From Halobaculum roseum (GTDB lineage: Archaea; Halobacteriota; Halobacteria; Halobacteriales; Haloferacaceae): 64,000 nt of DNA. Shown here in pieces: positions 18,202 through 26,546 of this stretch. Position numbers and translations under genes: made by a program. Location of the stretch: contig NZ_CP082288.1 in the NCBI RefSeq assembly GCF_019880245.1, positions 272,695 through 336,694 of the forward strand. Reading direction: 5' to 3'. Under the pieces are notes generated by a model. It made no database searches, was not told the DNA's origin, and saw nothing but the letters and a program-made list of their open reading frames with translations. Position 1 is the first letter of the stretch. Each line of letters starts with the position of its first letter.

Positions 18202-20079
18202 ATGGTGAACGATCACTCTGATCGCGAGCGAGGGTCGCCGATCTCCCGCCGTCGGTTCGTCACCGCCGCTGGGGCCGCAGGGATCGCCGGCCTCGCCGGC
18301 TGTGGCGGCCAGCAGGCCGTAGAGTCGGAGACCGACGGAACCGGGGGCAGCGACGAGACGACCGACACCGAGACCGCGACGTCGACGCCCGTCGAGGCGA
18401 CCAGCGAGGCGCAGCGGAAGATCCAGGAACTGGCCTACATCACCAACCAGACGCTGCCGGTGTTGCCTGTCATGGAGAAGCTGGCGCAGTCGTTCCAGTC
18501 GACCGACGACTGGAACGTACCCGATGCCGGCAGCACCCCGACACAGCTCTACTGGCCCACGGAGTGGTTGCCGCGGGAGGGCGAGTGGACGGCCGAGGAA
18601 GGCTCCGACGACGAACGCTTGACGTTCGCGCAGTGGGCGGTCCCGCAGGACTCCCAGTACAACCCCTGGAACGGTCAGAACTTCGCGGAGGGCCGCCGGA
18701 TGCTGTTCGACCGGTTCATGAAGTTCAACCTCGCGAACCAGGAGTACTCCGGGTACGCGATCCAGGACTGGTCGGTCGACGAGGAGACGGTGACGCTGTC
18801 GCTGCGCGAGGGGATGACGTGGCACAACGGCGACGACGTTACCGCGACGGACGTGGCCAACCAGGTCAAGCTGGACATCTACAACGGCGGGAGCCTCGGC
18901 TCGTTCGTCGCGCCCGACGATATGGGAGCGGTCTCCGAGCGCGTCGTCGCCACCGATGAGACGACCGTCGAGATCACGCTGGCGGAGCCGGCGACGGAAA
19001 CGATCCTGCTCGCGTATCTCCAGCCGAAATACCTCGTCGCCCACGAGGGAACGTACGGCGAGTTCGTCGCGGCGCTCGACGAGGCGTCGAACGAGGACGA
19101 GCGCGCTCAGGCGCTCAGCGATCTCACTAACGACACGACGCCCGAACCGGTCGGCTGTGGACCGTTCCAGTTCGAGGACGCCGACAGCCAGCGCACGCTG
19201 TTGACGAAGTACGAGGACCACCCCGACGCGGACAACATGAACTACTCGGAGGTCGAGTACCTCTACAAGCCGCAGAACCAGGGCCGCTGGAACTCCCTGA
19301 TCAACAACGAGACGGACGGGTCGGCGACGCTGTTCATGCCGCAGAACCGGCTGAACCAGCTCCCCGACTCCATGCAGGTCAGTCTCATTCCTCGCCACTG
19401 GGGAATGGGGCTGGTGTTCAACTTCGAGGAGGAGCCGGTGGACGACGTTCGGGTCCGCAAGGCCATCGCGCACGTCGTCAACCGGGACAACGCCGCGCAG
19501 AACTCCGGAGCCGGGACGGAGTCGAAGATCCCGGTCACGTATCCCAGCGGGCTCACGGGCGAGTTCAACAATCAGATCGAAAGCGGCTGGCTCGAAGGCG
19601 TCGCCGACGAGTTCGACACGTACGGCCGTGGGGAGACCCAGACTGACGAGGCGGCGTCGCTGCTACAGGACGCCGGCTACGAGCGTCAGAACGGTACCTG
19701 GCAGCGCGACGGCGAACCGCTCGAGCTGCCGATCAAGGGTCCGTCGGGGTTCTCCGACTGGGTCACCGGCGTCGAGACCATCGTCTCCAATCTGCAGGAC
19801 TTCGGCATCGAGGCCGAGTCCGTGATGCTAGACAACTCCACCTACTGGGGGAGCGACTACGCAAACGGCGACTTCGTCGTCGGGTTGCAGGGGTGGGCCT
19901 CCTACAACCAGTCGTACCCGTACTTCCACTACGATTGGATCTTCAACAGCTGGGACTCTCAGAACGCCTGGAACCTCCCGAGCGAGTTCGAGTCGCCGGT
20001 CCTGCACGATCAGGAGCGTGACGGCGAGACCGTCACGCCCGTCGATCTCGTCGCCGAGCTGTCCACGGCCAACGAGTAG
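18202..20079 (+). CDS. ABC importer substrate-binding lipoprotein (peptide/opine/nickel or sugar type)
   Basis: 625 residues from the ATG at 18202. A twin-arginine signal (ISRRRFVTAAG) and a lipobox ending at Cys34 (GLAGC) predict export and lipid anchoring. After a Thr/Glu-rich linker comes an SBP_bac_5 (DppA/OppA-like) fold, with LSLREGMTWHNGDDVTATDV and DVRVRKAIAHVVNRDN typical of that family. Ligands for this family include peptides, nickel and, in several extremophiles, oligosaccharides. Placement directly after GH13 and GH15 genes makes an oligosaccharide ligand attractive. It heads a five-gene operon. An upstream in-frame ATG at 18142 lies in the promoter and was rejected. Confidence 0.88.
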   Translation: MVNDHSDRERGSPISRRRFVTAAGAAGIAGLAGCGGQQAVESETDGTGGSDETTDTETATSTPVEATSEAQRKIQELAYITNQTLPVLPVMEKLAQSFQSTDDWNVPDAGSTPTQLYWPTEWLPREGEWTAEEGSDDERLTFAQWAVPQDSQYNPWNGQNFAEGRRMLFDRFMKFNLANQEYSGYAIQDWSVDEETVTLSLREGMTWHNGDDVTATDVANQVKLDIYNGGSLGSFVAPDDMGAVSERVVATDETTVEITLAEPATETILLAYLQPKYLVAHEGTYGEFVAALDEASNEDERAQALSDLTNDTTPEPVGCGPFQFEDADSQRTLLTKYEDHPDADNMNYSEVEYLYKPQNQGRWNSLINNETDGSATLFMPQNRLNQLPDSMQVSLIPRHWGMGLVFNFEEEPVDDVRVRKAIAHVVNRDNAAQNSGAGTESKIPVTYPSGLTGEFNNQIESGWLEGVADEFDTYGRGETQTDEAASLLQDAGYERQNGTWQRDGEPLELPIKGPSGFSDWVTGVETIVSNLQDFGIEAESVMLDNSTYWGSDYANGDFVVGLQGWASYNQSYPYFHYDWIFNSWDSQNAWNLPSEFESPVLHDQERDGETVTPVDLVAELSTANE

Positions 20080-20090
20080 GTGGCGAACCG

Positions 20091-21101
20091 ATGAGCTACG
20101 TACTGAAACGGCTCGGCCAATCCGTGCTCACCGTCTTCGTGGTGATCTCGGCCAGCTTCGGTCTCATCCGACTCCTCCCGGGCGGCCCGCTCGCGTACCT
20201 CCGGGCACAAGCGCTCCAGCAGGGAGGAAGCTCCCTATCGACGGCCGAGATCAACGCGCGGATCGCCGCCCAGACCAACATCGCGGTATCCGAACCGCTG
20301 TACGTCCAGTACTTCCAGTACATGGCCGCGATGCTGCAAGGGGATTTCGGCGTTTCCACGCGGTACGGCGACCCGGTGATGTCGATCATCGGGCCGGCAA
20401 TCCCGTGGACCGTTTTCCTGACAGCATCGGCGTTGTTCCTCGCGTTCACCGTCGGGGTGTCGCTGGGTGCGTTCATGGCCTACCGCGAGGGATCGACGTT
20501 CGACGTTACCAGCACGGGTGTCGGTCTTGTGCTGAATTCGACGCCCGGGTACGTCCTCGCGCTGCTGTTCATCTCGTATCTCGGATACCGAATGGAGCTG
20601 TTCCCGACCGGCGGACGGTACGCGTCCGAGTTGACGGTCGGGTTCAACCTCCCGTTCATCGCGAGCGTGCTCCACCACGGGGCCCTTCCGATACTCTCGA
20701 TGGCACTGGTCGGCTTCGGCGGCTGGGCGCTCTCGATGCGTGGCAACAGCATCCGCGTCCTCGGAGAGGATTATCTGCGCGTCGCCCGCCTGCGCGGCCT
20801 GTCGACGCGACGGATCGCGATGCGGTACGTCGCGCGCAACGCCATCCTGCCGATGTACACGGGATTGATGATCGCCATCGGAACCGTCTTCGGCGGCGCG
20901 GTGATCATCGAGAACATCTTCGCGTACCCCGGAGTGGGCTTCTACCTCATTCAGGGGATCAACGCGCGCGATTACCCGCTGATGATGGGCGGGTTCATCA
21001 TCATCACCGTCGCGATGGTGATCGGCATCACGATCGCGGACCTGACCTACGGTTGGCTGGACCCGCGGGCGAAAGGAGGTGCTACCCGTGAGTCCTACTG
21101 A
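20091..21101 (+). CDS. ABC importer permease, DppB type
   Basis: 336 residues with about six membrane helices. The N-terminal SYVLKRLGQSVLTVFVVI and the EAA-type loop (RVARLRGLSTRRIAMRYVARNAILP) are characteristic of the first permease of peptide-type importers. It starts 11 nt after the binding-protein stop and is overlapped at its end by the second permease. It would form the channel heterodimer with the 21088-22275 product. Confidence 0.9.
   Translation: MSYVLKRLGQSVLTVFVVISASFGLIRLLPGGPLAYLRAQALQQGGSSLSTAEINARIAAQTNIAVSEPLYVQYFQYMAAMLQGDFGVSTRYGDPVMSIIGPAIPWTVFLTASALFLAFTVGVSLGAFMAYREGSTFDVTSTGVGLVLNSTPGYVLALLFISYLGYRMELFPTGGRYASELTVGFNLPFIASVLHHGALPILSMALVGFGGWALSMRGNSIRVLGEDYLRVARLRGLSTRRIAMRYVARNAILPMYTGLMIAIGTVFGGAVIIENIFAYPGVGFYLIQGINARDYPLMMGGFIIITVAMVIGITIADLTYGWLDPRAKGGATRESY
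21075..21090 (+). promoter_or_regulatory. Shine-Dalgarno sequence that fixes the second permease start
   Basis: GGAGGT at 21075-21080 lies 7 nt before the GTG at 21088. An earlier in-frame GTG at 21079 overlaps the Shine-Dalgarno itself, so 21088 is the better start. The site is inside the end of the upstream permease gene. Confidence 0.7.
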
Positions 21102-22275
21102 ACGTGACGGCGCGGCCGCCTCCGGCGATGCCGAGACGAATACGAACGGCGCCGACCATGGCGTCGACGCGGTCACGGAGGCACTGACCGACGATCCCGA
21201 CCGCTTCGCCGACGCCGAGTGGGCGCCCGGGGGGAGCGCGATCTCAGGCCACGCCCGCAACGGGCGCGTCGCCGCCGACGGCGGGTCGGCCGTCTCGGAG
21301 TTCCAGCAGAAGGCCGACGTCTCCATGACCGCCGGCGAGCGCCGACGGCAATGGCTCGAGGAGCGGGTCCTCGCACCCGCACGGATCGTCTGGAGCGACT
21401 GGCGCGCGCGGACGGGTGTGCTCGTCGTCATCCTGTACCTGCTGATGGCGACGGTCGGGCAGATGCTCATCGCGGCGCCCTCGCCCAACCAGGGCGGCTA
21501 CCTGGTCGGGGCGTTTCGGACGCTGGAGTTCCCGCTGGGGACGACCGCCTCGGGTGTGAGCCTGCTCTCACAGACCGTGTACGCGACGCCGTCGATGCTG
21601 ACGATGATCGCTTCGGGAGCCGTGTTCACCGTGATACTCGGAACCGTCTTCGGCACCATCTCGGGCTACAAGGGCGGAACCACCGACAGCGTGTTGATGG
21701 TCGTCACCGACATCATGATGACGATCCCGGGGCTTCCGCTGACGATCGTGCTGGCGTCTGCGCTGCAGATCGAGGGCAACCCGGTCGTCATCGGGATCCT
21801 CATCACGGTCAACGCCTGGGCCGGGCTGGCGCGTGCCATCCGGTCGCAGGTGCTGACGCTGCGCGACGCCGAGTACGTCGAGGCCTCCCGCATCATGGGG
21901 ATGGGGACGCCGACGATCATCTCCGGCGACATCGTTCCGAATCTGATGCCGTACATCACGATGAACTTCGTCCAGCAGGCGCGAGCGGTCATCTTCGGCT
22001 CCGTCGGCCTGTACTTCCTGGGCGTGCTCCCGTACAACAGCGTCAACTGGGGCGTCATGATGAACGCCGCGGTCAACCGCGCCGGCGCGACGTCCTCGCC
22101 GGCGGCGTTCCACTGGCTGTTGGTGCCGATGGTGACGATCATCGTGCTCGCGCTGGGGCTGACGCTGCTGGCACAGGGCGCCGACCGGATCTTCAACCCG
22201 CGGGTGCGCGCCCGCCACGCGGACACGATCGCCGACGACGACGAGAGCTCGTCGAACACGACTGGAGGGATCTGA
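21088..22275 (+). CDS. ABC importer permease, DppC type, with long acidic N-terminus
   Basis: 395 residues from GTG 21088, overlapping the upstream gene by 14 nt. About 95 residues of acidic, Gly/Ala-rich sequence precede the first helix (TGVLVVILYLLMATVGQML). Five or six membrane segments follow, with the permease signature VEASRIMGMGTPTIISGDIVPN. The extended polar N-terminus (to about residue 100) is longer than in bacterial DppC but common in haloarchaea. It pairs with the DppB-type permease. Confidence 0.9.
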   Translation: MSPTERDGAAASGDAETNTNGADHGVDAVTEALTDDPDRFADAEWAPGGSAISGHARNGRVAADGGSAVSEFQQKADVSMTAGERRRQWLEERVLAPARIVWSDWRARTGVLVVILYLLMATVGQMLIAAPSPNQGGYLVGAFRTLEFPLGTTASGVSLLSQTVYATPSMLTMIASGAVFTVILGTVFGTISGYKGGTTDSVLMVVTDIMMTIPGLPLTIVLASALQIEGNPVVIGILITVNAWAGLARAIRSQVLTLRDAEYVEASRIMGMGTPTIISGDIVPNLMPYITMNFVQQARAVIFGSVGLYFLGVLPYNSVNWGVMMNAAVNRAGATSSPAAFHWLLVPMVTIIVLALGLTLLAQGADRIFNPRVRARHADTIADDDESSSNTTGGI

Positions 22276-23331
22276 ATGCAGACAGCAACCGAACCGACGG
22301 CACGTGCTGACGCGGACCCGATCATCGAGGTCCGCGACGTGAGCGTCACATACGACCTGGAGCACCGGGAGGCGATGGTACTGGACGACGTGAGCATCGA
22401 CCTGCGCCGGGGGGAGATCCTCGGCGTCGTGGGCGAGTCCGGCAGCGGGAAGTCGATGCTGGCGAACGCCATGATGGACGCAGTCGAGGAGCCCGGGATC
22501 ACCACCGGGGAGGTGACGTACCACCCCGGTGACGGACGCGACCCCGTCGATATCCTGGACCTATCCGACGATGAACTGAAGCAGTTCCGTTGGGAGGAGG
22601 TGTCGATGGTGTTCCAGGGGGCGCTGTCATCGTTCAACCCCACGATGTCGATCCGGGGGCACTTCGAGGAGACGCTGGAGGCACACGACTACGACGTCGA
22701 GGAGGGAATGGAGCGGGCTCGACAGCTCCTGTCAGACCTGTATCTCGACCCTGACCGGGTCCTCGACTCCTACGCTCACGAGCTGTCCGGCGGGATGAGC
22801 CAGCGCGCGCTGATCGCGCTGTCGCTGATATTGGAGCCGCAGGTCCTCCTGATGGACGAGCCGACGGCAGCACTGGACCTGCTGATGCAGCGGTCGATCC
22901 TGAGCCTCCTCGACGACATCAAGCAGAAGTACGACCTGACGATCCTGTTCATCACCCACGACCTCCCGCTGGTGGCGGGGCTGGCCGACCGACTGGCTAT
23001 CCTCTATGCCTTCGAACTCGCAGAGGTCGGCCCGAGCGAGCAGGTGACCAGGAACTCACAGCATCCGTACACGCGGGCGCTGTTGCAAGCAGTTCCGAAC
23101 CTCGACGCGCCGACCGACACGATGCGGCCCATCGAGGGGACCGCGCCGAACCCGGCGCACGTCCCCGACGGGTGTCATTACGCGCCACGGTGTCCGCTCG
23201 CAACCAAGGAGTGCCACGACGACCAGCCGCCGTGGGTCGAAGTGGACGACGACCATCGGACAGCCTGTTTCCACCACGAGCAGGCCGAGGAGGCCGTTCC
23301 GTTCGATATCGAGGAGGTGACGGACTCGTGA
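22276..23331 (+). CDS. ABC importer ATP-binding protein, DppD type
   Basis: 351 residues. Walker A (GESGSGKS), the Q-loop (VFQGALSS), the ABC signature (ELSGGMSQRA), Walker B (QVLLMDEPT) and the H-loop (FITHDLP) are all present in order. The C-terminal oligopeptide-type domain has cysteines in PDGCHYAPRCPLATKEC, which in relatives bind an iron-sulfur cluster. The start immediately follows the permease stop. The next ATPase overlaps its end in GTGA. Confidence 0.92.
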   Translation: MQTATEPTARADADPIIEVRDVSVTYDLEHREAMVLDDVSIDLRRGEILGVVGESGSGKSMLANAMMDAVEEPGITTGEVTYHPGDGRDPVDILDLSDDELKQFRWEEVSMVFQGALSSFNPTMSIRGHFEETLEAHDYDVEEGMERARQLLSDLYLDPDRVLDSYAHELSGGMSQRALIALSLILEPQVLLMDEPTAALDLLMQRSILSLLDDIKQKYDLTILFITHDLPLVAGLADRLAILYAFELAEVGPSEQVTRNSQHPYTRALLQAVPNLDAPTDTMRPIEGTAPNPAHVPDGCHYAPRCPLATKECHDDQPPWVEVDDDHRTACFHHEQAEEAVPFDIEEVTDS

Positions 23332-24446
23332 GCACCCCCGCGGGCGACGACGTGGTCGTCTCCCTCGAGGACGTGTGCGTCGACTTCGAGAAAGAGCAGG
23401 GACTGGTCGACTCGCTGTTCGGCGAGCCCGAGCGGGTCCAGGCCGTCAGCGACGTCTCGATCGACGTTCCCGAGAACGACGTGCTCGCGCTCGTCGGCGA
23501 GTCCGGGTGTGGCAAGACCACACTCGGCAAGACGATCATCGGCGTCCAGCGCCCGACCGAGGGCAGCGTCGAGTATCGCGGCCAGGACGTGTGGGACGCC
23601 AAGGACGGCCGCGACGACGTGGAGGTGCCGTTCGGCGACATCCGCCGGTCGCTGCAGATGATCCACCAGGACCCCGGAGCGGCGCTGAACCCGAACCGGA
23701 AGGTACTCACGACACTGGAGGCGCCGCTTAAGCGATGGGAGTCCGACCTTTCCACCGAGGATCGACGAGCGCGGATATTCGCGCTCCTCGACCGGGTCGG
23801 GATGGATCCGCCCGAGGACTACGCCCACCGCTTCCCACACCAACTGAGCGGCGGCGAACAACAACGCGTCGCGCTGGTGCGGGCGCTACTGATGAACCCG
23901 GACGTGATCCTCGCCGACGAGGCCGTCTCGGCGCTCGACGTGTCCCTGCGGGTGGAGACGATGGACCTGCTGTTGGAGCTGCAAGAGCAGTTCGGCACCT
24001 CCTTCGTGTTCATCTCGCACAACCTGTCGAACGCCCGCTACCTCGCGAAGGAGGCCGGCGGCCGCATCGGTATCATGTACCTCGGCGAGATCGTCGAGAT
24101 CGGCCCGCCGGAGGAGGTCCTGAACGACCCGCAACACCCCTACTCGAAGGTGCTGCGGTGGGCGACCGCCGACCTGGATCCCTCGGCCCAACGCATGGCC
24201 GATCCCCCGGTACGGTCGATCGACATCCCGGACCCGGTGGACCCGCCCTCGGGGTGTCGGTTCCACACCAGATGTCCCGAGGCTCGCGAGGTGTGTACGA
24301 CCGACGCCCCGGATCTCGGCGACGACGACGCCGCACCCGGCGACCGGTGTGCGGCCTGCCACCGGACGGATCCCCATCACGAGTACTGGCAAAGCGAACC
24401 GCTCGACGGTGTCGAATCGACCGACTTAGAGGCGGTGAACGACTGA
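23328..24446 (+). CDS. ABC importer ATP-binding protein, DppF type
   Basis: 372 residues from the GTG at 23328, which overlaps the upstream stop; a strong GAGGAGGT lies 8-9 nt upstream. Walker A (GESGCGKTT), the signature (QLSGGEQQRVALVRALL), Walker B (PDVILADEAVSALD) and the H-loop (FISHNLS) are intact. The C-terminal cysteine motif (SGCRFHTRCPEAREVC) matches the other ATPase. It closes the importer operon. A longer frame upstream to 23172 only runs through the previous gene. Confidence 0.92.
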   Translation: MSTPAGDDVVVSLEDVCVDFEKEQGLVDSLFGEPERVQAVSDVSIDVPENDVLALVGESGCGKTTLGKTIIGVQRPTEGSVEYRGQDVWDAKDGRDDVEVPFGDIRRSLQMIHQDPGAALNPNRKVLTTLEAPLKRWESDLSTEDRRARIFALLDRVGMDPPEDYAHRFPHQLSGGEQQRVALVRALLMNPDVILADEAVSALDVSLRVETMDLLLELQEQFGTSFVFISHNLSNARYLAKEAGGRIGIMYLGEIVEIGPPEEVLNDPQHPYSKVLRWATADLDPSAQRMADPPVRSIDIPDPVDPPSGCRFHTRCPEAREVCTTDAPDLGDDDAAPGDRCAACHRTDPHHEYWQSEPLDGVESTDLEAVND

Positions 24447-24561
24447 CCGTGATCCCCCCGTTCACCCCCGATATCGTCACGTCCGCTTCCGTCACTCCGA
24501 CGGAGGGCCGAACCGACCGTATTCGGACGACTAGTGTCCGGATCGCTCGGCGCGATCGATC

Positions 24562-24759
24562 GTGATCGTCGTCCGCGCGTTCTTCGTCTCCAGCGCGGTG
24601 CTGTTGGCGTTGCTCGCGTTGTCGGTCCCCACGATCCGACCAGGATCGGACACGTTCGTGATAGCGATGTTGAGCTTCGTGATGCTCGGGATCACGCTTC
24701 TCGGGTCCGCGGTGTGCATCTACGTGGGATGGGATCCGTTCGAGGAACTGTTCGGGTAG
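24562..24759 (+). CDS. Small two-helix membrane protein
   Basis: 65 residues from a GTG start. Two hydrophobic helices (VVRAFFVSSAVLLALLAL and FVIAMLSFVMLGITLLGSAVCIYV) are separated by a short loop and end in an acidic tail (WDPFEELFG). The clean topology suggests a real gene, but no family is recognised. It sits between the ABC operon and the universal stress gene with its own upstream spacer of 115 nt. Confidence 0.5.
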   Translation: MIVVRAFFVSSAVLLALLALSVPTIRPGSDTFVIAMLSFVMLGITLLGSAVCIYVGWDPFEELFG

Positions 24760-24870
24760 CGACGCCGGACGGCCCACCCGCACCCTGGCTGCACCCGTCG
24801 ATCCCGGCTGCACCCGATATGACGCCGATAGTATTTTGACCGTGGTGTTTGAATGATTATTTCAGCAAAC

Positions 24871-25323
24871 ATGGGACGTGCACTCGTCGTCGTCGAGGAC
24901 GCCGAGCGGGACCGAGAACTGCTCGAACGGGCGCGTTCGTTCGCCTCAGGGGATGGATCGAGCGTCGAGGTACTCGCGCTCGCGACACCCGAGGAGTATC
25001 AGGAGGTCTCCGAGACCCTCGACGCGATCGGAAAGGTCGAGGGAACGACGTACGACGACCGGTCCGCCCTCGAAGGGATCTCGGGAGACATCGACGACGC
25101 CGCCGCCGACGTGCTCGGCGACGTCGGCTATCGCCTCCGGACGGAGATCGCCGAGTCGGGCGACCAGGCCGTGACGATCATGGACGCGGCCGACGACGCC
25201 GACTGCGATCACGTCTTCCTTCCGGGCCAGCGGCGGTCCCCGACCGGGAAGGCAGTCTTCGGCGACCGAACCCAGCGGGTACTGCTCAACTTCAACGGCT
25301 TCGTTACCGCCGAGATGAACTGA
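24871..25323 (+). CDS. Universal stress protein (UspA family)
   Basis: 150 residues from the ATG at 24871, preferred over 24853 because it begins at the first beta strand (MGRALVVVEDAERD). The fold shows the alternating strands and helices of UspA, with a nucleotide-binding-like end (DHVFLPGQRRSPTGKAVFGDRTQRVLLN) matching the family G-x2-G-x9-G-S/T region. A TATA-like TATTTTGA lies about 35 nt upstream. Role: probably ATP-binding stress signalling in the cytoplasm. Confidence 0.85.
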   Translation: MGRALVVVEDAERDRELLERARSFASGDGSSVEVLALATPEEYQEVSETLDAIGKVEGTTYDDRSALEGISGDIDDAAADVLGDVGYRLRTEIAESGDQAVTIMDAADDADCDHVFLPGQRRSPTGKAVFGDRTQRVLLNFNGFVTAEMN

Positions 25324-25387
25324 GCGGTAGACCTCACATCGTATCGACTGAAGACCCGAACCGCATGCGATCCACCCATTCGACAGA

Positions 25388-26533
25388 ATGAGCGACGACC
25401 CGTCGAGTGACAACCGGTCGACCCCAACCCCGACGAGCGACACCCAGCCTATCCCCGACCGATCGCCCGCCGACGAAGGGGACCCGTACAACAGAACCGA
25501 CGAGGAGATCAGGTCAGAGCTGAGCGTGTTCGGACTGTCGAGCGCCGAGGTCGACACGTACCTCGCGGTGCTCTCGCGGGGCGAGACGAAGGCGAGCGTC
25601 GTCGCGGAGGGGGCCGGCGTCTCACAGCGGGCCGTCTACAGTATCGCCGATCGGCTCGAACGCCGCGGCCTCGTGCGCGTGAAAGACCACGCCTCGCCGA
25701 CGCGGATCAGGGCGCTCCCGCCGGAAGAGGCGATCTCGGAACTCTCGGACCGGCTCGAATCGGTAACCCCCTCGCTGGAAGCCCGATTCGACTCGCCCGA
25801 GGACCGCGCACCCGAGATACGGATCGTCAAGGCGCGGGCGACGGCGCTCAAACGCCTCCGATCCGCGATCGCCGACGCCGAGTCGGAGGCGCTCGTCGCT
25901 GTCCCGCGATCCGCCTACTCGGAGGTCGAGTCGGAGCTCCGTTCGGCGGTCGATCGGGGGGTGCTCGTGTTCCTTCTCATCGGAGGAGTGACGAACGGAT
26001 CCCCCTCCCCCGCCGAGTTCTCGGGCTCCGGGACCGTCGTCCGATACTGGGACGAACGCCTGCCGGTGCTGTACGCCGTCGACACCGACGCCGCGATGAT
26101 CGGCGACTCCGAGATGCTGTCGAACGGTGCCCGCGACGCCGACGCGGTCACGGTCTCCCACCGCCACCTCAACGGCTCCGTCGGCGGACTGTTCTTGAGC
26201 GCCTACTGGCCGGCCTCGACGAAGCTGTCGGTGACCGATCCCGACCCCCTCCCGGGGTCGTACGACTGGTTCCGACAGGCCGTCCTCCACGCGTTCCTCC
26301 GGGATCGTCGAGGGGTCGACCTCGCCGCGACGGTCGAAACCGCCAGCGGCGAGACGTTCGACGGCGACATCGTCGAGATCCGACAGGCGCTCGTGCCGCC
26401 CTCGACGAACGGATACACGCTGGAGATGAGCATCCACCTGGAGACGGCCGACGGGGTCGTGACCTTCGGCGGCCCCGGGTCGTTTATGGAGGATTTCCGG
26501 GCGGAGTCGCTGACGCTCCGGCGGGCGGAGTAG
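25388..26533 (+). CDS. TrmB-family transcriptional regulator (second of two)
   Basis: 381 residues. After a 40-residue disordered start comes the TrmB winged helix (ELSVFGLSSAEVDTYLAVLSRG, SVVAEGAGVSQRAVYSIADRLERRG). The effector and C-terminal beta domains align end to end with the paralogue at 10108-11208; both share the xxHxSPTxIRAxPP and FGGPGxFxEDxxAE patterns. Sugar-responsive control is expected from the family. Candidate targets are the glucan/ABC block upstream or the convergent TRAP genes; the sequence does not decide. Confidence 0.87.
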   Translation: MSDDPSSDNRSTPTPTSDTQPIPDRSPADEGDPYNRTDEEIRSELSVFGLSSAEVDTYLAVLSRGETKASVVAEGAGVSQRAVYSIADRLERRGLVRVKDHASPTRIRALPPEEAISELSDRLESVTPSLEARFDSPEDRAPEIRIVKARATALKRLRSAIADAESEALVAVPRSAYSEVESELRSAVDRGVLVFLLIGGVTNGSPSPAEFSGSGTVVRYWDERLPVLYAVDTDAAMIGDSEMLSNGARDADAVTVSHRHLNGSVGGLFLSAYWPASTKLSVTDPDPLPGSYDWFRQAVLHAFLRDRRGVDLAATVETASGETFDGDIVEIRQALVPPSTNGYTLEMSIHLETADGVVTFGGPGSFMEDFRAESLTLRRAE

Positions 26534-26546
26534 CGGGTCGTGACCC

